27,083 nt of DNA, taken from an uncultured Oscillibacter sp. Its GTDB lineage: Bacteria > Bacillota > Clostridia > Oscillospirales > Oscillospiraceae. Shown here piece by piece: positions 7,935-14,481 of this stretch. The stretch lies in the NCBI GenBank assembly GCA_910579435.1, contig CAJTVF010000035.1, positions 1-27,083 of the forward strand, read 5' to 3'. Numbering within the stretch: the stretch's first letter is position 1; each line of letters starts with the position of its first letter. The notes under the pieces are model-generated. The model did no database searches, was not told the origin of the DNA, and saw only the letters and a program-made list of their open reading frames with translations. A program made the position numbers and the translations under genes.

Positions 7935-7982
7935 CCCCCTCCTGTCCGGGAGGGGGTTCCGTTTCCTTCGGGAAAGAAACGG
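7935..7982 (+). terminator. Tandem hairpins after proC
   Basis: An 8-bp perfect hairpin (7935-7942 with 7949-7956) is followed by TTCCGTTT, and a second 7-bp stem (7959-7965 with 7976-7982) comes right behind. The T-run is weak. The second hairpin, with its AAAGAAA flank, looks like a dispersed intergenic motif. Confidence 0.5.
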
Positions 7983-8097
7983 AGCCAAAAGAAAGCCGGC
8001 GCGCTCTGAGAGCCTGGCGGCGGGCCGGGCCGGAGCGGCGGCGGAGCCTGTTCTTGCTGCCGCCGGAGCCGGGGACTGAATTTTTTCCTCCAGGACG

Positions 8098-8128
8098 AAA
8101 CCTGGGGGCATTGTTTTTCGTCTATAAT
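8098..8128 (+). promoter_or_regulatory. Possible ECF-type promoter overlapping a sigma-A -10 box
   Basis: AAACC (8098-8102), a 16-bp spacer and CGTC (8119-8122) match the AAC-N16-CGT pattern of ECF sigma promoters. TATAAT (8123-8128) follows at once, a perfect sigma-A -10 box but without a good -35. The downstream gene encodes an ECF sigma factor, so self-activation is plausible. Confidence 0.45.
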
Positions 8129-8157
8129 AAGCAGAAACAGGAGAGGAGGCGGAGCGC

Positions 8158-8718
8158 TTGGAGGACGGGCAGATCATGGAGCTGTATTGGAACCGGGACC
8201 AGCGGGCCATCCGGGAGACCGACGGGAAATATGGGAAGCTGCTGTACGGCATCGCCTGGAACCTGCTCCGAAGCCGGGAGGACTCGGAGGAGTGCGTCAA
8301 CGACACCTACCTCCGGGCCTGGGAGGCCATTCCCCCCACCCGGCCCGGGGTCTTTCGGGTCTGGCTGGGGCAGATTACCCGGAACTTATCCCTGGACCGC
8401 TGGAAGAGCCGCCGGGCGGAGAAGCGGGGCGGCGGCGCGGAGCTGCTGCTGGGAGAGCTGGAGGACTGCCTTCCCGCATCCGGCGGCGGGCCGGAACGGG
8501 AGATGGAGGACCAGGAGCTGGCGGAGCTGCTGAACGTGTTTTTGCGGGGCCTCTCCCGGGAGGGGCGGGCCATGTTCCTGCGGCGGTACTGGTACGGCGA
8601 GAGCGTGGCGGAGGTAGCCCTGGCCCTGGGCTGCGGGGAGGGGAAGGTAAAATCCTCCCTCTTCCGAAGCCGGAAGGCTTTGCGGGCGTTTTTGGAAAAG
8701 GAGGGGATCACGGTATGA
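8158..8718 (+). CDS. ECF-like sigma-70 family RNA polymerase sigma factor
   Basis: This 186-residue sigma factor has region 2 at about residues 20-85 (LYGIAWNLLRSREDSEECVNDTYLRAWE, with the core-binding DAEE-like segment as DSEE) and region 4 near the C-terminus (LSREGRAMFLRRYWYGESVAEVALALGCGEGKVKSSLFRSRKALR), which contacts the -35 element. The TTG start at 8158 has AGGAGG (8144-8149) 8 nt upstream; the ATG at 8176 is a weaker choice because it cuts the conserved MEDGQIMELYW N-terminus. The stop overlaps the next gene's ATG (ATGA), so sigma and membrane partner are made together. The inducing signal is not evident. Confidence 0.88.
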   Translation: MEDGQIMELYWNRDQRAIRETDGKYGKLLYGIAWNLLRSREDSEECVNDTYLRAWEAIPPTRPGVFRVWLGQITRNLSLDRWKSRRAEKRGGGAELLLGELEDCLPASGGGPEREMEDQELAELLNVFLRGLSREGRAMFLRRYWYGESVAEVALALGCGEGKVKSSLFRSRKALRAFLEKEGITV

Positions 8719-10310
8719 GGGCGGAGCGGCTGTTCCGGGCGCTGGGCCTGGTGGACCCGGCTTTGGTTGAGGAGGCCCTGACGGCCCGGCGGAGGGCGGT
8801 TCCCTGGAGGCGCTGGGGGGCGCTGGCGGCTTGCCTGGCGCTGGTGATCGGCTTCGGCTGGCTGGCCGCCGGGGGCTTTGGGGGCTATGGAAGCGGCATG
8901 TCCGGCGGCGCGGACAGCGGCTCGTCCGGCGGCGATTCCGCCGCTTCCGGGAGTCCCGGCGGCCCGGGAGAAAACAGCGGCGGCGGCGCCGGCGGCGTGG
9001 AAGACGGAATTGCCTTTTTGTCCTATGCCGGGCCGGTACTGCCCCTGTCCACAGTGGAGGCGGCGGCGGGACTGACGGCGGAGCGGACGGTGGCCTGGGA
9101 CTTTGCCCAGGGGGCCTATCCCGACGGAGAGCCCCGGCAGTGGGGGGCGGAGGTGACGGACGCCTATGTCCTCCGCAATACCACGGAGGCGGAGATCACG
9201 GTGACGGCCCTGTATCCCTTTGCCGGGAATTTCTCGGAGCTGGCGGACACGCTGCCCGCCGTGACGGTGGACGGGGAGGCCGTGGAGCCCTCCCTGCACG
9301 CGGGACCCTACTCCGGGGGCTTCCAGCCCACCTTTGGGGCGGAGACGCCGGACACCATGAACCTTGCGGATTTGGACGGCTGGACAGGGTACAAGGCCCT
9401 GCTGGAGAGCGGGGCGTACCGGGAACAGGCCCTGGGGCCCTATCCGGTTCTGGATATTCCGGTGACGGTGTACGAGTTTTCGGATTTCGAAGCCCCCCAC
9501 GAGGCGTATCAGGCGGCGACACAGGCGGTATCCTTTCCCATCGGCCCGGGGAGGACAACGGTGCTTACCTACGGCTTCAATGGGATGGAATCGGACGGGG
9601 ACTTCCGGCGGTACAGCTATTTCGTGCCCGACGGGATGCGGAACGAGGCGGAGGTAAAGCTGCTGATCGTCCTGGGGGAGGACATCGGGGACTATGTTCT
9701 CCAGGGCTATCAGGACGGCGGCTGTGACCCGGGAGAGGAAATCGGCGGGGTGTCCTGCACGGTCACCCGGAGCGGAACCACCCTGGACGCGGCGCTGGAC
9801 CGGGCCTGCGCGGACTGCCTCACGCGGTACGGGGAGGACTGGGTGACGGAGGACGGGCCCGTCACTTTTGAGATGTACCGGGGGGCGGCGGCGGAGCTGC
9901 TGGCCCAATACGGCCTCCTCTCCGGCGCGTCCATGGACCGTTACGCCGACGGGCGGCTGGACGACATGCTGCTGGAGACCCTGCACCAGGACCGGGTGCT
10001 GTACCTCCGCTTCCCGGTGACCGTGCCCGCCGGAGGGAGCGCCCGCGTGGAGTGCGCGTTCTGGAAAGAGCCCAGCTTTGATTTCGGCTGTTCCGGCTCG
10101 GAGAACGCGGGGCTTCAGGGCTATGACCTGGCGACCCGGCTGGGGTCCGGGCTGGCGTTCACCCGGCAGAGCGCGGCGCTGGTAAATCCGGAAAACGTGG
10201 AGATCACGGGGCAGAACTTCGGGTTCGACCTGGAGGGCGGCGTTTCCTCTGTGGAGCTGGACCTGGAGCGGGAACACTATTATTTGGAGATCCGGCCCCG
10301 GGAGGGATGA
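8715..10310 (+). CDS. Single-pass membrane protein, probable anti-sigma factor of the ECF sigma
   Basis: The 531-residue protein has a short basic cytoplasmic N-terminus (about 33 residues, MRAERLFRALGLVDPALVEEAL), one membrane segment (about 34-53), a Gly/Ser-rich linker (about 54-96) and a large extracellular region of over 400 residues rich in beta-strand-like segments. It overlaps the sigma gene by 4 bp, the usual arrangement for an anti-sigma factor. The cytoplasmic tail is short for a classical sigma-binding domain, and I recognise no named domain outside. The extracellular part may sense a surface signal or act itself. The anti-sigma role is inferred from position and topology only. 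Confidence 0.65.
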   Translation: MRAERLFRALGLVDPALVEEALTARRRAVPWRRWGALAACLALVIGFGWLAAGGFGGYGSGMSGGADSGSSGGDSAASGSPGGPGENSGGGAGGVEDGIAFLSYAGPVLPLSTVEAAAGLTAERTVAWDFAQGAYPDGEPRQWGAEVTDAYVLRNTTEAEITVTALYPFAGNFSELADTLPAVTVDGEAVEPSLHAGPYSGGFQPTFGAETPDTMNLADLDGWTGYKALLESGAYREQALGPYPVLDIPVTVYEFSDFEAPHEAYQAATQAVSFPIGPGRTTVLTYGFNGMESDGDFRRYSYFVPDGMRNEAEVKLLIVLGEDIGDYVLQGYQDGGCDPGEEIGGVSCTVTRSGTTLDAALDRACADCLTRYGEDWVTEDGPVTFEMYRGAAAELLAQYGLLSGASMDRYADGRLDDMLLETLHQDRVLYLRFPVTVPAGGSARVECAFWKEPSFDFGCSGSENAGLQGYDLATRLGSGLAFTRQSAALVNPENVEITGQNFGFDLEGGVSSVELDLEREHYYLEIRPREG

Positions 10311-10325
10311 CCTCCGGGACGCAGA

Positions 10326-10361
10326 AAAACCCTCCGGCTGTTCATGCCGGAGGGCTTTTTT
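10326..10361. terminator. Bidirectional terminator between convergent genes
   Basis: A perfect 9-bp stem (10330-10338 with 10346-10354, 7-nt loop) is flanked by A5 on the left and T6 on the right. It can end the sigma/anti-sigma transcript on the plus strand and the epimerase transcript on the minus strand. Confidence 0.9.
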
Positions 10362-10376
10362 GAAGCTGGTGCAAGG

Positions 10377-11252
10377 TCAGGGAAGCAGAGTGAAGGTGTA
10401 GGTAAACTCTTTCCATTCATCCGGGGCCAGGGTGACGGCGTGGGGCTTATCCTGGAAGCGGCCGGATTCGCCGGTACAGGCGGCGCAGCCGTGCCAGGGC
10501 TCCATGCAGAGGAAGGGCGCGCCGGGCTTTGTCCAGAAGGCGATCATGGGGAAGTCCTGGAAGTCCAGGGCCACGCCCCGGCCCGCGGCCTTGTGGCGCA
10601 AGGAGACGCGCTTGGAACGGAGACCCTGGAAGATTAGGGTGTCCAGGCGGCGGAAGGCTTCATAGTCCAGGGTGACCTTGCCGCTGTGGAGCATGGGCTC
10701 CTTCCCGCCGCCCCGGATGAGCCCGCGGGAGTTCAAAAGGAGGGTGTCCCCGTCCTCGGGCTGGTCGAAGGTCAGCTCGTAATCCTCGAACCGCTCACCC
10801 GGAAAGAGGGGGCAGCGGATGGCGGTGTGGGCGCCGATGCAGAAGGGCAGGGGCTCCGGGCCGGGGTTCTCCACAGCGAAGGTGGTGGAGAAGCCGTTTT
10901 CAAGGAGCTGGTGCCGGACCTGGAGGACGAAGGGGTAAGGAAATTGGGCCAGGGTCTCGGGGCTCTCCCGGAGCTCCAGGACGGCGAAGTCCGGACCCTG
11001 GTCCGTGAGGGTGAACTCGCTTTGCCGGGCGAAGCCGTGGCGGCCCATTTCACAGGCCCGGCCGCCGATGTCCACCCTGCCGTCCTTCAGGCTTCCGACG
11101 ATGGGGAAGAGGATGGGGTTTTGGCCGGACCAGAAGGCAGGGTTGCCCTGCCAGATGTATTCGGTTCCCTCCCGGTTTCGGAGGGAGACCAGCTCGCCGC
11201 CCCGGGTGCGGACAGCGGCGGTCAGGGAGGAGTTGGAGAGAGGGATGTTCAT
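10377..11252 (-). CDS. Aldose 1-epimerase family protein (LacX-like)
   Basis: The 291-residue protein belongs to the galactose-mutarotase-like family, close to the LacX group. Key segments are LFPIVGSLKDG, the active-site-like FCIGAHTAIRCPL (His in the GxHxxF/I position), and the late FLCMEPWHGCA with the conserved Glu-Pro-Trp. These enzymes interconvert sugar anomers; LacX-type members have no settled substrate. AGGAGGT lies 6 nt before ATG 11252. The upstream region is now a 167-bp MITE that separates this gene from a small membrane-protein gene on the same strand. Confidence 0.85.
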   Translation of the reverse strand: MNIPLSNSSLTAAVRTRGGELVSLRNREGTEYIWQGNPAFWSGQNPILFPIVGSLKDGRVDIGGRACEMGRHGFARQSEFTLTDQGPDFAVLELRESPETLAQFPYPFVLQVRHQLLENGFSTTFAVENPGPEPLPFCIGAHTAIRCPLFPGERFEDYELTFDQPEDGDTLLLNSRGLIRGGGKEPMLHSGKVTLDYEAFRRLDTLIFQGLRSKRVSLRHKAAGRGVALDFQDFPMIAFWTKPGAPFLCMEPWHGCAACTGESGRFQDKPHAVTLAPDEWKEFTYTFTLLP

Positions 11253-11310
11253 GGGGGTACCTCCTGTTGTTCATTTTCAGCGTGTTCTTTGCTGCCCTTA
11301 ACTATGTTCG

Positions 11311-11477
11311 CTAGGCCTTGTTTGAAAAAAGTCTAAACGCCCAAAACGGCGGATCTTTTTCCGCCGCTCTGCGTTAAATTTTCTTGCCGGGCGTCAGCCC
11401 GCCCGCGAAAATTTGCCTTGATTGGCGAAAAAATCTCTCACCGTTGGGCATTCCGTCAATTTTCAAACAAGGCCTAG
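11311..11477. mobile_element. MITE with 18-bp perfect inverted repeats and CTAG ends
   Basis: The sequence at 11311-11328 is the exact reverse complement of 11460-11477. The outer four bases are CTAG at both ends, so the real repeat is GGCCTTGTTTGAAAA-like with a CTAG target duplication. CTAG fits the YTAR target known for IS5-family transposases; that assignment is inference. The interior has no gene, but it has a hairpin at 11347-11366 and an outward TTGACG box on the minus strand (11454-11459). One end supplies the last codons and stop of the neighbouring membrane-protein gene. Confidence 0.85.
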
Positions 11478-11732
11478 TTTTTTCGACTCTTTGTAGTCAA
11501 AAAAACAGCTAACCCCTACCATAAAGAAAATAAATGCAAAAGAGCCAATGATAGATGTCAGTATTTTGCCAATTGTAAATTCAATGAAAAAACGATATAT
11601 TTGGTAGGCGGCAATTGCAAAAAGTAATCCAAATACAACGCTGCCTATTACTCCGTTCATATCTTTTTGTGATTTCTTTTGTTCTTTCTTTTCAGCCTTT
11701 TTGCTGTTGTTGTTTTCTTGTTTTTCTACCAC
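11463..11732 (-). CDS. Small AT-rich two-helix membrane protein, C-terminus replaced by MITE
   Basis: The 89-residue product has a Lys/Glu/Asn-rich cytoplasmic N-terminus (1-24) and two likely membrane helices (about 28-48 and 55-78). I do not recognise a family. The gene is far more AT-rich than its neighbours, which points to transfer. The GTG start at 11732 has only a weak AGGG upstream. The final residues (LGLV) and the stop codon come from the MITE inverted repeat. Removing the MITE with one CTAG copy would extend the frame by 20 codons to a TGA that overlaps the epimerase ATG, so the original protein was probably longer. It may be expressed or a relic. Confidence 0.5.
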   Translation of the reverse strand: MVEKQENNNSKKAEKKEQKKSQKDMNGVIGSVVFGLLFAIAAYQIYRFFIEFTIGKILTSIIGSFAFIFFMVGVSCFFDYKESKKLGLV

Positions 11733-11805
11733 ACTTCACACCCTGCTCCATAAAAATATACTTTAGTGAACAATAATTCTAAAATAAACAACGTGCATAT
11801 ACGTA

Positions 11806-11817
11806 CTATTCGTATTC
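11806..11817. repeat. attR-like core of the guaA element (distal end)
   Basis: This 12-bp copy of the guaA end lies 8.7 kb from guaA. Beyond the core the resemblance continues: on the minus strand the frame reads PPTVEYE then stop, close to PATIEYE at the end of GuaA. The element end therefore carries a diverged guaA tail. Confidence 0.8.
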
Positions 11818-11919
11818 TACAGTCGGCGGCTGTCCGCCTGTGTTTTTGGGTTTCGGTGGGTCTTTTTTATGCTTTCATTTCCTGGATTGCCCGGTCAGAA
11901 AATGACTGCAAAAAATATT

Positions 11920-11946
11920 GTTACTCAGGTGTTACCCCGTTGTTAC
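11920..11946 (+). repeat. Three GTTAC repeats at 11-bp spacing, probable integrase arm sites
   Basis: GTTAC occurs at 11920, 11931 and 11942, exactly one helical turn apart. They lie about 100 bp inside the left att core and overlap the end of the ribbon-helix-helix gene. The same motif with the same spacing is inside the right end. Confidence 0.65.
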
Positions 11947-12148
11947 CCTCACCGCCGTCGTCCAGGCCGAGCTCCTTAATGTGGGCCTCGATGGCTTCGA
12001 CGATGAAGTCCGACCGGGTGATTTTGGTGCCGTCCCGTTCGTTGATCTCCTCCAGGTGGGTGTCGATGATGTCGAGCACCCCCGTCGGGATGTGGACCGT
12101 CGCCGGGACGCGGCGAAACTTCCCCTTCATGGGGCGGCCGTATGCCAT
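11921..12148 (-). CDS. Putative ribbon-helix-helix small protein
   Basis: The 75-residue protein has a basic N-terminus (MAYGRPMKGKFRR), a beta-strand-like PATVHIP, then helices LDIIDTHLEEINERDG and TRSDFIVEAIEAHIKELG, the order of a CopG/Arc-type ribbon-helix-helix DNA-binding fold. Such proteins control mobile-element or toxin-antitoxin promoters. I chose ATG 12148 because the GGGAGGG ribosome site lies 6 nt upstream; the ATG at 12154 is directly against it. The start is 2 bp after the ADP-ribosylglycohydrolase stop. It could bind the palindrome in the upstream operon promoter; that is inference. Confidence 0.6.
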   Translation of the reverse strand: MAYGRPMKGKFRRVPATVHIPTGVLDIIDTHLEEINERDGTKITRSDFIVEAIEAHIKELGLDDGGEGNNGVTPE

Positions 12149-12150
12149 TT

Positions 12151-13101
12151 TCATCCCTCCCGTGCGGCGACGGCTGCGTCCGCCAGCCGGTTCAATGTCT
12201 CCCGGACGTCCGGGGCCAGGGCGGCGATCCACGCCTCCGGGATGGCGTCGTACCCGTACCACGCCCCGGCCAGCCCGCCGGTGATAGCGCCGTTGGTGTC
12301 TGCGTCTCCGCCCAGGTTCACGGCCTCGACGACGGCCTCCTCGAAGGAGCCGGTGGTCGCAATGCTGCCCACGGCGATCCGCATACTGTCCACCACGTAC
12401 CCGCCGGAGGCAGGGGTCACGATGGACGCCTTGACCGCCGCGGCATACTCCGGGATGGCCCGGCAATGCTCCGCCAGGAATTCCCGGACGCTCTGGGTGT
12501 CCTGCGGCCGACTTTCCGAAGCTGTTGCTAAGTTTACCATACGGGTGTATAAAATGCAAGCCTCATTTGACCGGGGGCCCGCGTGGGTCATCTTCCCGAT
12601 ACTGATGGCCCAGCCCTCCGCCTGGTAATGGTCGCGGTAGAAAAGGCCGGGGTACACGGTCCGCATGAGGGCCCCGTTCCCCTCCACGGGGCGGCCGGTC
12701 TGCCGCTGCGTCTGTTCCGCCGCCGCCGTCCACATTTCCGGCACCGGGTCCGTGCGGCCGCCCATTCTCTGGGCGTAGCTGATGCTGGACCGGCACGCGC
12801 CGCCGATGTCTTTGGGGCCGCTGTTGGCCCACTGAATGAACAGTCGGCCGATGGCCTCGATGGGGGCGGTGGGGTTCTCCACGATGCCCTCCGCCACACA
12901 CAGGGTCATCTGCGTGTCGTCGGTGATCTCGCCGGGGGCCAGGTTGAGCCAGCCTCCGCCGATCATGTCGGAAACGCACACATGCCGCCGGATGATGTCC
13001 TCCGGGCTCATAAACTCCACGGGCCCGCCGAGGGCGTCGCCCACGGCCACGCCGAACATGGCGCCGGCGATGCTGTTGCGCTGCTTGCTGTTGTTCTTCA
13101 T
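12151..13101 (-). CDS. ADP-ribosylglycohydrolase family protein
   Basis: The 316-residue protein is an all-helical DraG/ARH-fold hydrolase, which removes ADP-ribose from proteins or related substrates using a two-magnesium centre. Signatures are GVAVGDALGGPVEF (residues 17-30), the metal-site GEITDDTQMTL (Thr60, Asp61, Asp62), EGNGALMRT, and the C-terminal GGDADTNGAITGGLAGA (Asp266, Asp268, Thr269). All expected metal ligands are present, so it should be active. AGGAGGT precedes ATG 13101. It sits in a run of closely packed genes read from the promoter at 14316-14344. Its substrate is unknown; on a mobile element it could reverse host or phage ADP-ribosylation. Confidence 0.9.
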   Translation of the reverse strand: MKNNSKQRNSIAGAMFGVAVGDALGGPVEFMSPEDIIRRHVCVSDMIGGGWLNLAPGEITDDTQMTLCVAEGIVENPTAPIEAIGRLFIQWANSGPKDIGGACRSSISYAQRMGGRTDPVPEMWTAAAEQTQRQTGRPVEGNGALMRTVYPGLFYRDHYQAEGWAISIGKMTHAGPRSNEACILYTRMVNLATASESRPQDTQSVREFLAEHCRAIPEYAAAVKASIVTPASGGYVVDSMRIAVGSIATTGSFEEAVVEAVNLGGDADTNGAITGGLAGAWYGYDAIPEAWIAALAPDVRETLNRLADAAVAAREG

Positions 13102-13113
13102 GGTGCTACCTCC

Positions 13114-13425
13114 TCACTTTTTCGCATGGGACGCCAGAATGATGCAGCCGGGGTTGGCCTTGGCCTCTGCGTCTGTGCGGCTGTAAAAATCGTTGTCGTC
13201 CAAAAGGACGGCTGGGGCGTACATGTCGACCTGCGACAGGGCCCCGCTCTCTGGGTCGTACTTTTTCACGGCATAGACGGCGTGGGCGACTCCCGCCTCT
13301 TTCATGGCCTCCACGGCGGCCTCCCGGAGTTTGTTGATGATGCCGGGGAGCTCTGCCGGGAGGGCGTAATGCGGGACAAGGTAAATGCTGCTGTCATGCA
13401 CAAAATACTTGATATACCCATTCAC
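13114..13425 (-). CDS. Hypothetical protein (103 aa)
   Basis: I do not recognise this protein. It begins NGYIKYFVHDSSIYLVPHYALP, has an amphipathic helix (LREAAVEAMKEAG), then a beta-like stretch with a DDNDFYSRTDAEAKANPG segment. It looks soluble, with no membrane segment. The GTG start at 13425 overlaps the previous gene's stop (GTGA), and GGAGGAGG lies 10 nt upstream. It is one of four small genes packed ahead of the ADP-ribosylglycohydrolase, suggesting a shared transcript and possibly a shared task. Confidence 0.7.
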   Translation of the reverse strand: MNGYIKYFVHDSSIYLVPHYALPAELPGIINKLREAAVEAMKEAGVAHAVYAVKKYDPESGALSQVDMYAPAVLLDDNDFYSRTDAEAKANPGCIILASHAKK

Positions 13426-13616
13426 GCCAGTTTCGCCTCCTCCGCAAATTTCCGGGCCTCCGCCTCGGTGCCAAACCAATCGGTGTAAATGTCCTTGGTC
13501 TTGGTCTCGGTGTAGCCGCTCTCCGGCTTTTCCTCCGCCTGGATGGTGCTGGTGATCCCGGCTGTCACGCGGCCACGGTCGTCAAACGATGACGTCACGC
13601 AAAACCAGGTTTTCAT
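13422..13616 (-). CDS. Hypothetical protein (64 aa)
   Basis: The 64-residue protein begins MKTWFCVTSSFDDRGRVTAGI and ends with a helix (FGTEAEARKFAEEAKLA). The pattern of a beta-strand opening and a closing helix with aromatic and charged residues is common in small phage proteins of unknown role. ATG 13616 overlaps the stop of the 144-residue gene (ATGA), and its own stop overlaps the next GTG. GGGGAAGGGG serves as the ribosome site. Confidence 0.65.
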   Translation of the reverse strand: MKTWFCVTSSFDDRGRVTAGITSTIQAEEKPESGYTETKTKDIYTDWFGTEAEARKFAEEAKLA

Positions 13617-14047
13617 GCCGTCACCCCCTTCCCCTTGACGGTGGACACGTCCAGGTGGAAAACTGCGTCGATTACCTTGAGCCGGATCGTGTAGTTTTCT
13701 TTGACGCCGCGCTCCAACGTGGCCCGGATGCCTGCGGGGGCGATGCTGAGACCGTAGGCGATCATGGCGTCCTCTGCGTCCTTGACGGCTTTCTTGGCCT
13801 CCTGGATTTCCGCCTGCAGTCCGCAGTTCTCGATTTCGGCCTCCGTCGCTTCACAGGCCCGGTCGAAAGTCGCTTCGTCCTTGATGTAATAGACCGCTTC
13901 CGGGGTCGTGCCGTCCGCGTTGTGGATGCCATGGGCGGCGATGTACGCCTTTTCGATCTCGATCTCCTGCTCCCTCAACGTTTGAAGGTGCGCCTTGGCG
14001 AGCATGTAGGCTCTCTGGACGCTGTTGGTGGTGGATGTTTTCCTCAT
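13613..14047 (-). CDS. Hypothetical coiled-coil protein (144 aa)
   Basis: The product is mostly helical and highly charged. Residues about 15-35 (MLAKAHLQTLREQEIEIEKAY) and 70-95 (ATEAEIENCGLQAEIQEAKKAVKDAEDAM) are likely coiled coils; the end (RLKVIDAVFHLDVSTVKGK) looks beta-rich. I recognise no family. AGGAGGTAAC lies just before ATG 14047. It overlaps the 64-residue gene downstream by 4 bp and is 28 bp after the 62-residue gene. Confidence 0.7.
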   Translation of the reverse strand: MRKTSTTNSVQRAYMLAKAHLQTLREQEIEIEKAYIAAHGIHNADGTTPEAVYYIKDEATFDRACEATEAEIENCGLQAEIQEAKKAVKDAEDAMIAYGLSIAPAGIRATLERGVKENYTIRLKVIDAVFHLDVSTVKGKGVTA

Positions 14048-14075
14048 GTTGTTACCTCCTCAAATCTGCTGTCAA

Positions 14076-14264
14076 TTACTTTTTCAGGGCGGCTTCGATT
14101 TCGTACTTGTTGCCGTAAATGGTGAGCTCGGAGGAATCCTTGAACACCTTCAGGGCGTCGAACAAATGGGAGTACATGGTGCCGCTATACGCCAGGGCTT
14201 CGGCCTCGCTCCGGCTCAGGGTGATGCGGTATGTGCCCATGCTCTTGATATACGTTGCTGTCAT
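14076..14264 (-). CDS. Hypothetical protein (62 aa), first gene of the accessory operon
   Basis: This 62-residue protein (MTATYIKSMGTYRITLSRSE...) has alternating beta-like segments and a central helix (SHLFDALKVFKDSSEL). No family is recognised. I chose ATG 14264 because GGGAGGT stands 8 nt upstream; the frame is open further back, but that would include the promoter-proximal leader. It is the first gene after the promoter at 14316-14344, with a leader of about 45 nt. Confidence 0.65.
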   Translation of the reverse strand: MTATYIKSMGTYRITLSRSEAEALAYSGTMYSHLFDALKVFKDSSELTIYGNKYEIEAALKK

Positions 14265-14315
14265 TTTTATTACCTCCCGGCCCGTGGCCTGTGTCGTTCT
14301 GTTCTTCATGCTCCA

Positions 14316-14344
14316 ATTATAAACCGAGGAGGTTTATAAGTCAA
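14316..14344 (-). promoter_or_regulatory. Strong promoter with a palindromic operator filling its spacer
   Basis: Read leftward, TTGACT (14344-14339) and TATAAT (14321-14316) are 17 bp apart, near-consensus sigma-A. The inverted repeat TTATAAACC / GGTTTATAA (14317-14325 and 14331-14339, 5-bp centre) fills the spacer and overlaps both boxes. A protein bound there would block the promoter. It drives the 62-residue gene through to the ribbon-helix-helix gene. Confidence 0.8.
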
Positions 14345-14346
14345 GC

Positions 14347-14443
14347 AAAAAAATAAAAGAAGTCCAAAAAATTTTTGGGCTTCTCGATGCGGTCGGAGGG
14401 GGGTCATTCGGCGGGGCGTTTACCCCCCTTAGACCCCCCTCCT
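14347..14443 (-). ncRNA. Candidate small RNA (about 97 nt)
   Basis: The promoter at 14450-14478 would start RNA near 14443. The transcript opens with an 11-bp perfect G/C hairpin (14432-14442 with 14395-14405) and ends with a terminator hairpin (14358-14370 with 14372-14384, one G-T) followed by a long U-run. No reading frame fits. The first arm is G-rich (GGAGGGGGGUC) and the second, ACCCCCCUCC-like, could pair with ribosome sites. The same terminator also ends the lysis operon. Existence of the RNA is inferred from promoter plus terminator. Confidence 0.55.
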
Positions 14444-14449
14444 TGCGCC

Positions 14450-14478
14450 AGTATACTTTAAGGCCGGGGAATAGTCAA
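14450..14478 (-). promoter_or_regulatory. Sigma-A promoter for the candidate small RNA
   Basis: Leftward TTGACT (14478-14473) and TATACT (14455-14450) with a 17-bp spacer. It begins 4 bp after the holin stop codon, so it is not the promoter of the holin gene but fires into the gene-free gap. Confidence 0.7.
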
Positions 14479-14481
14479 GCG

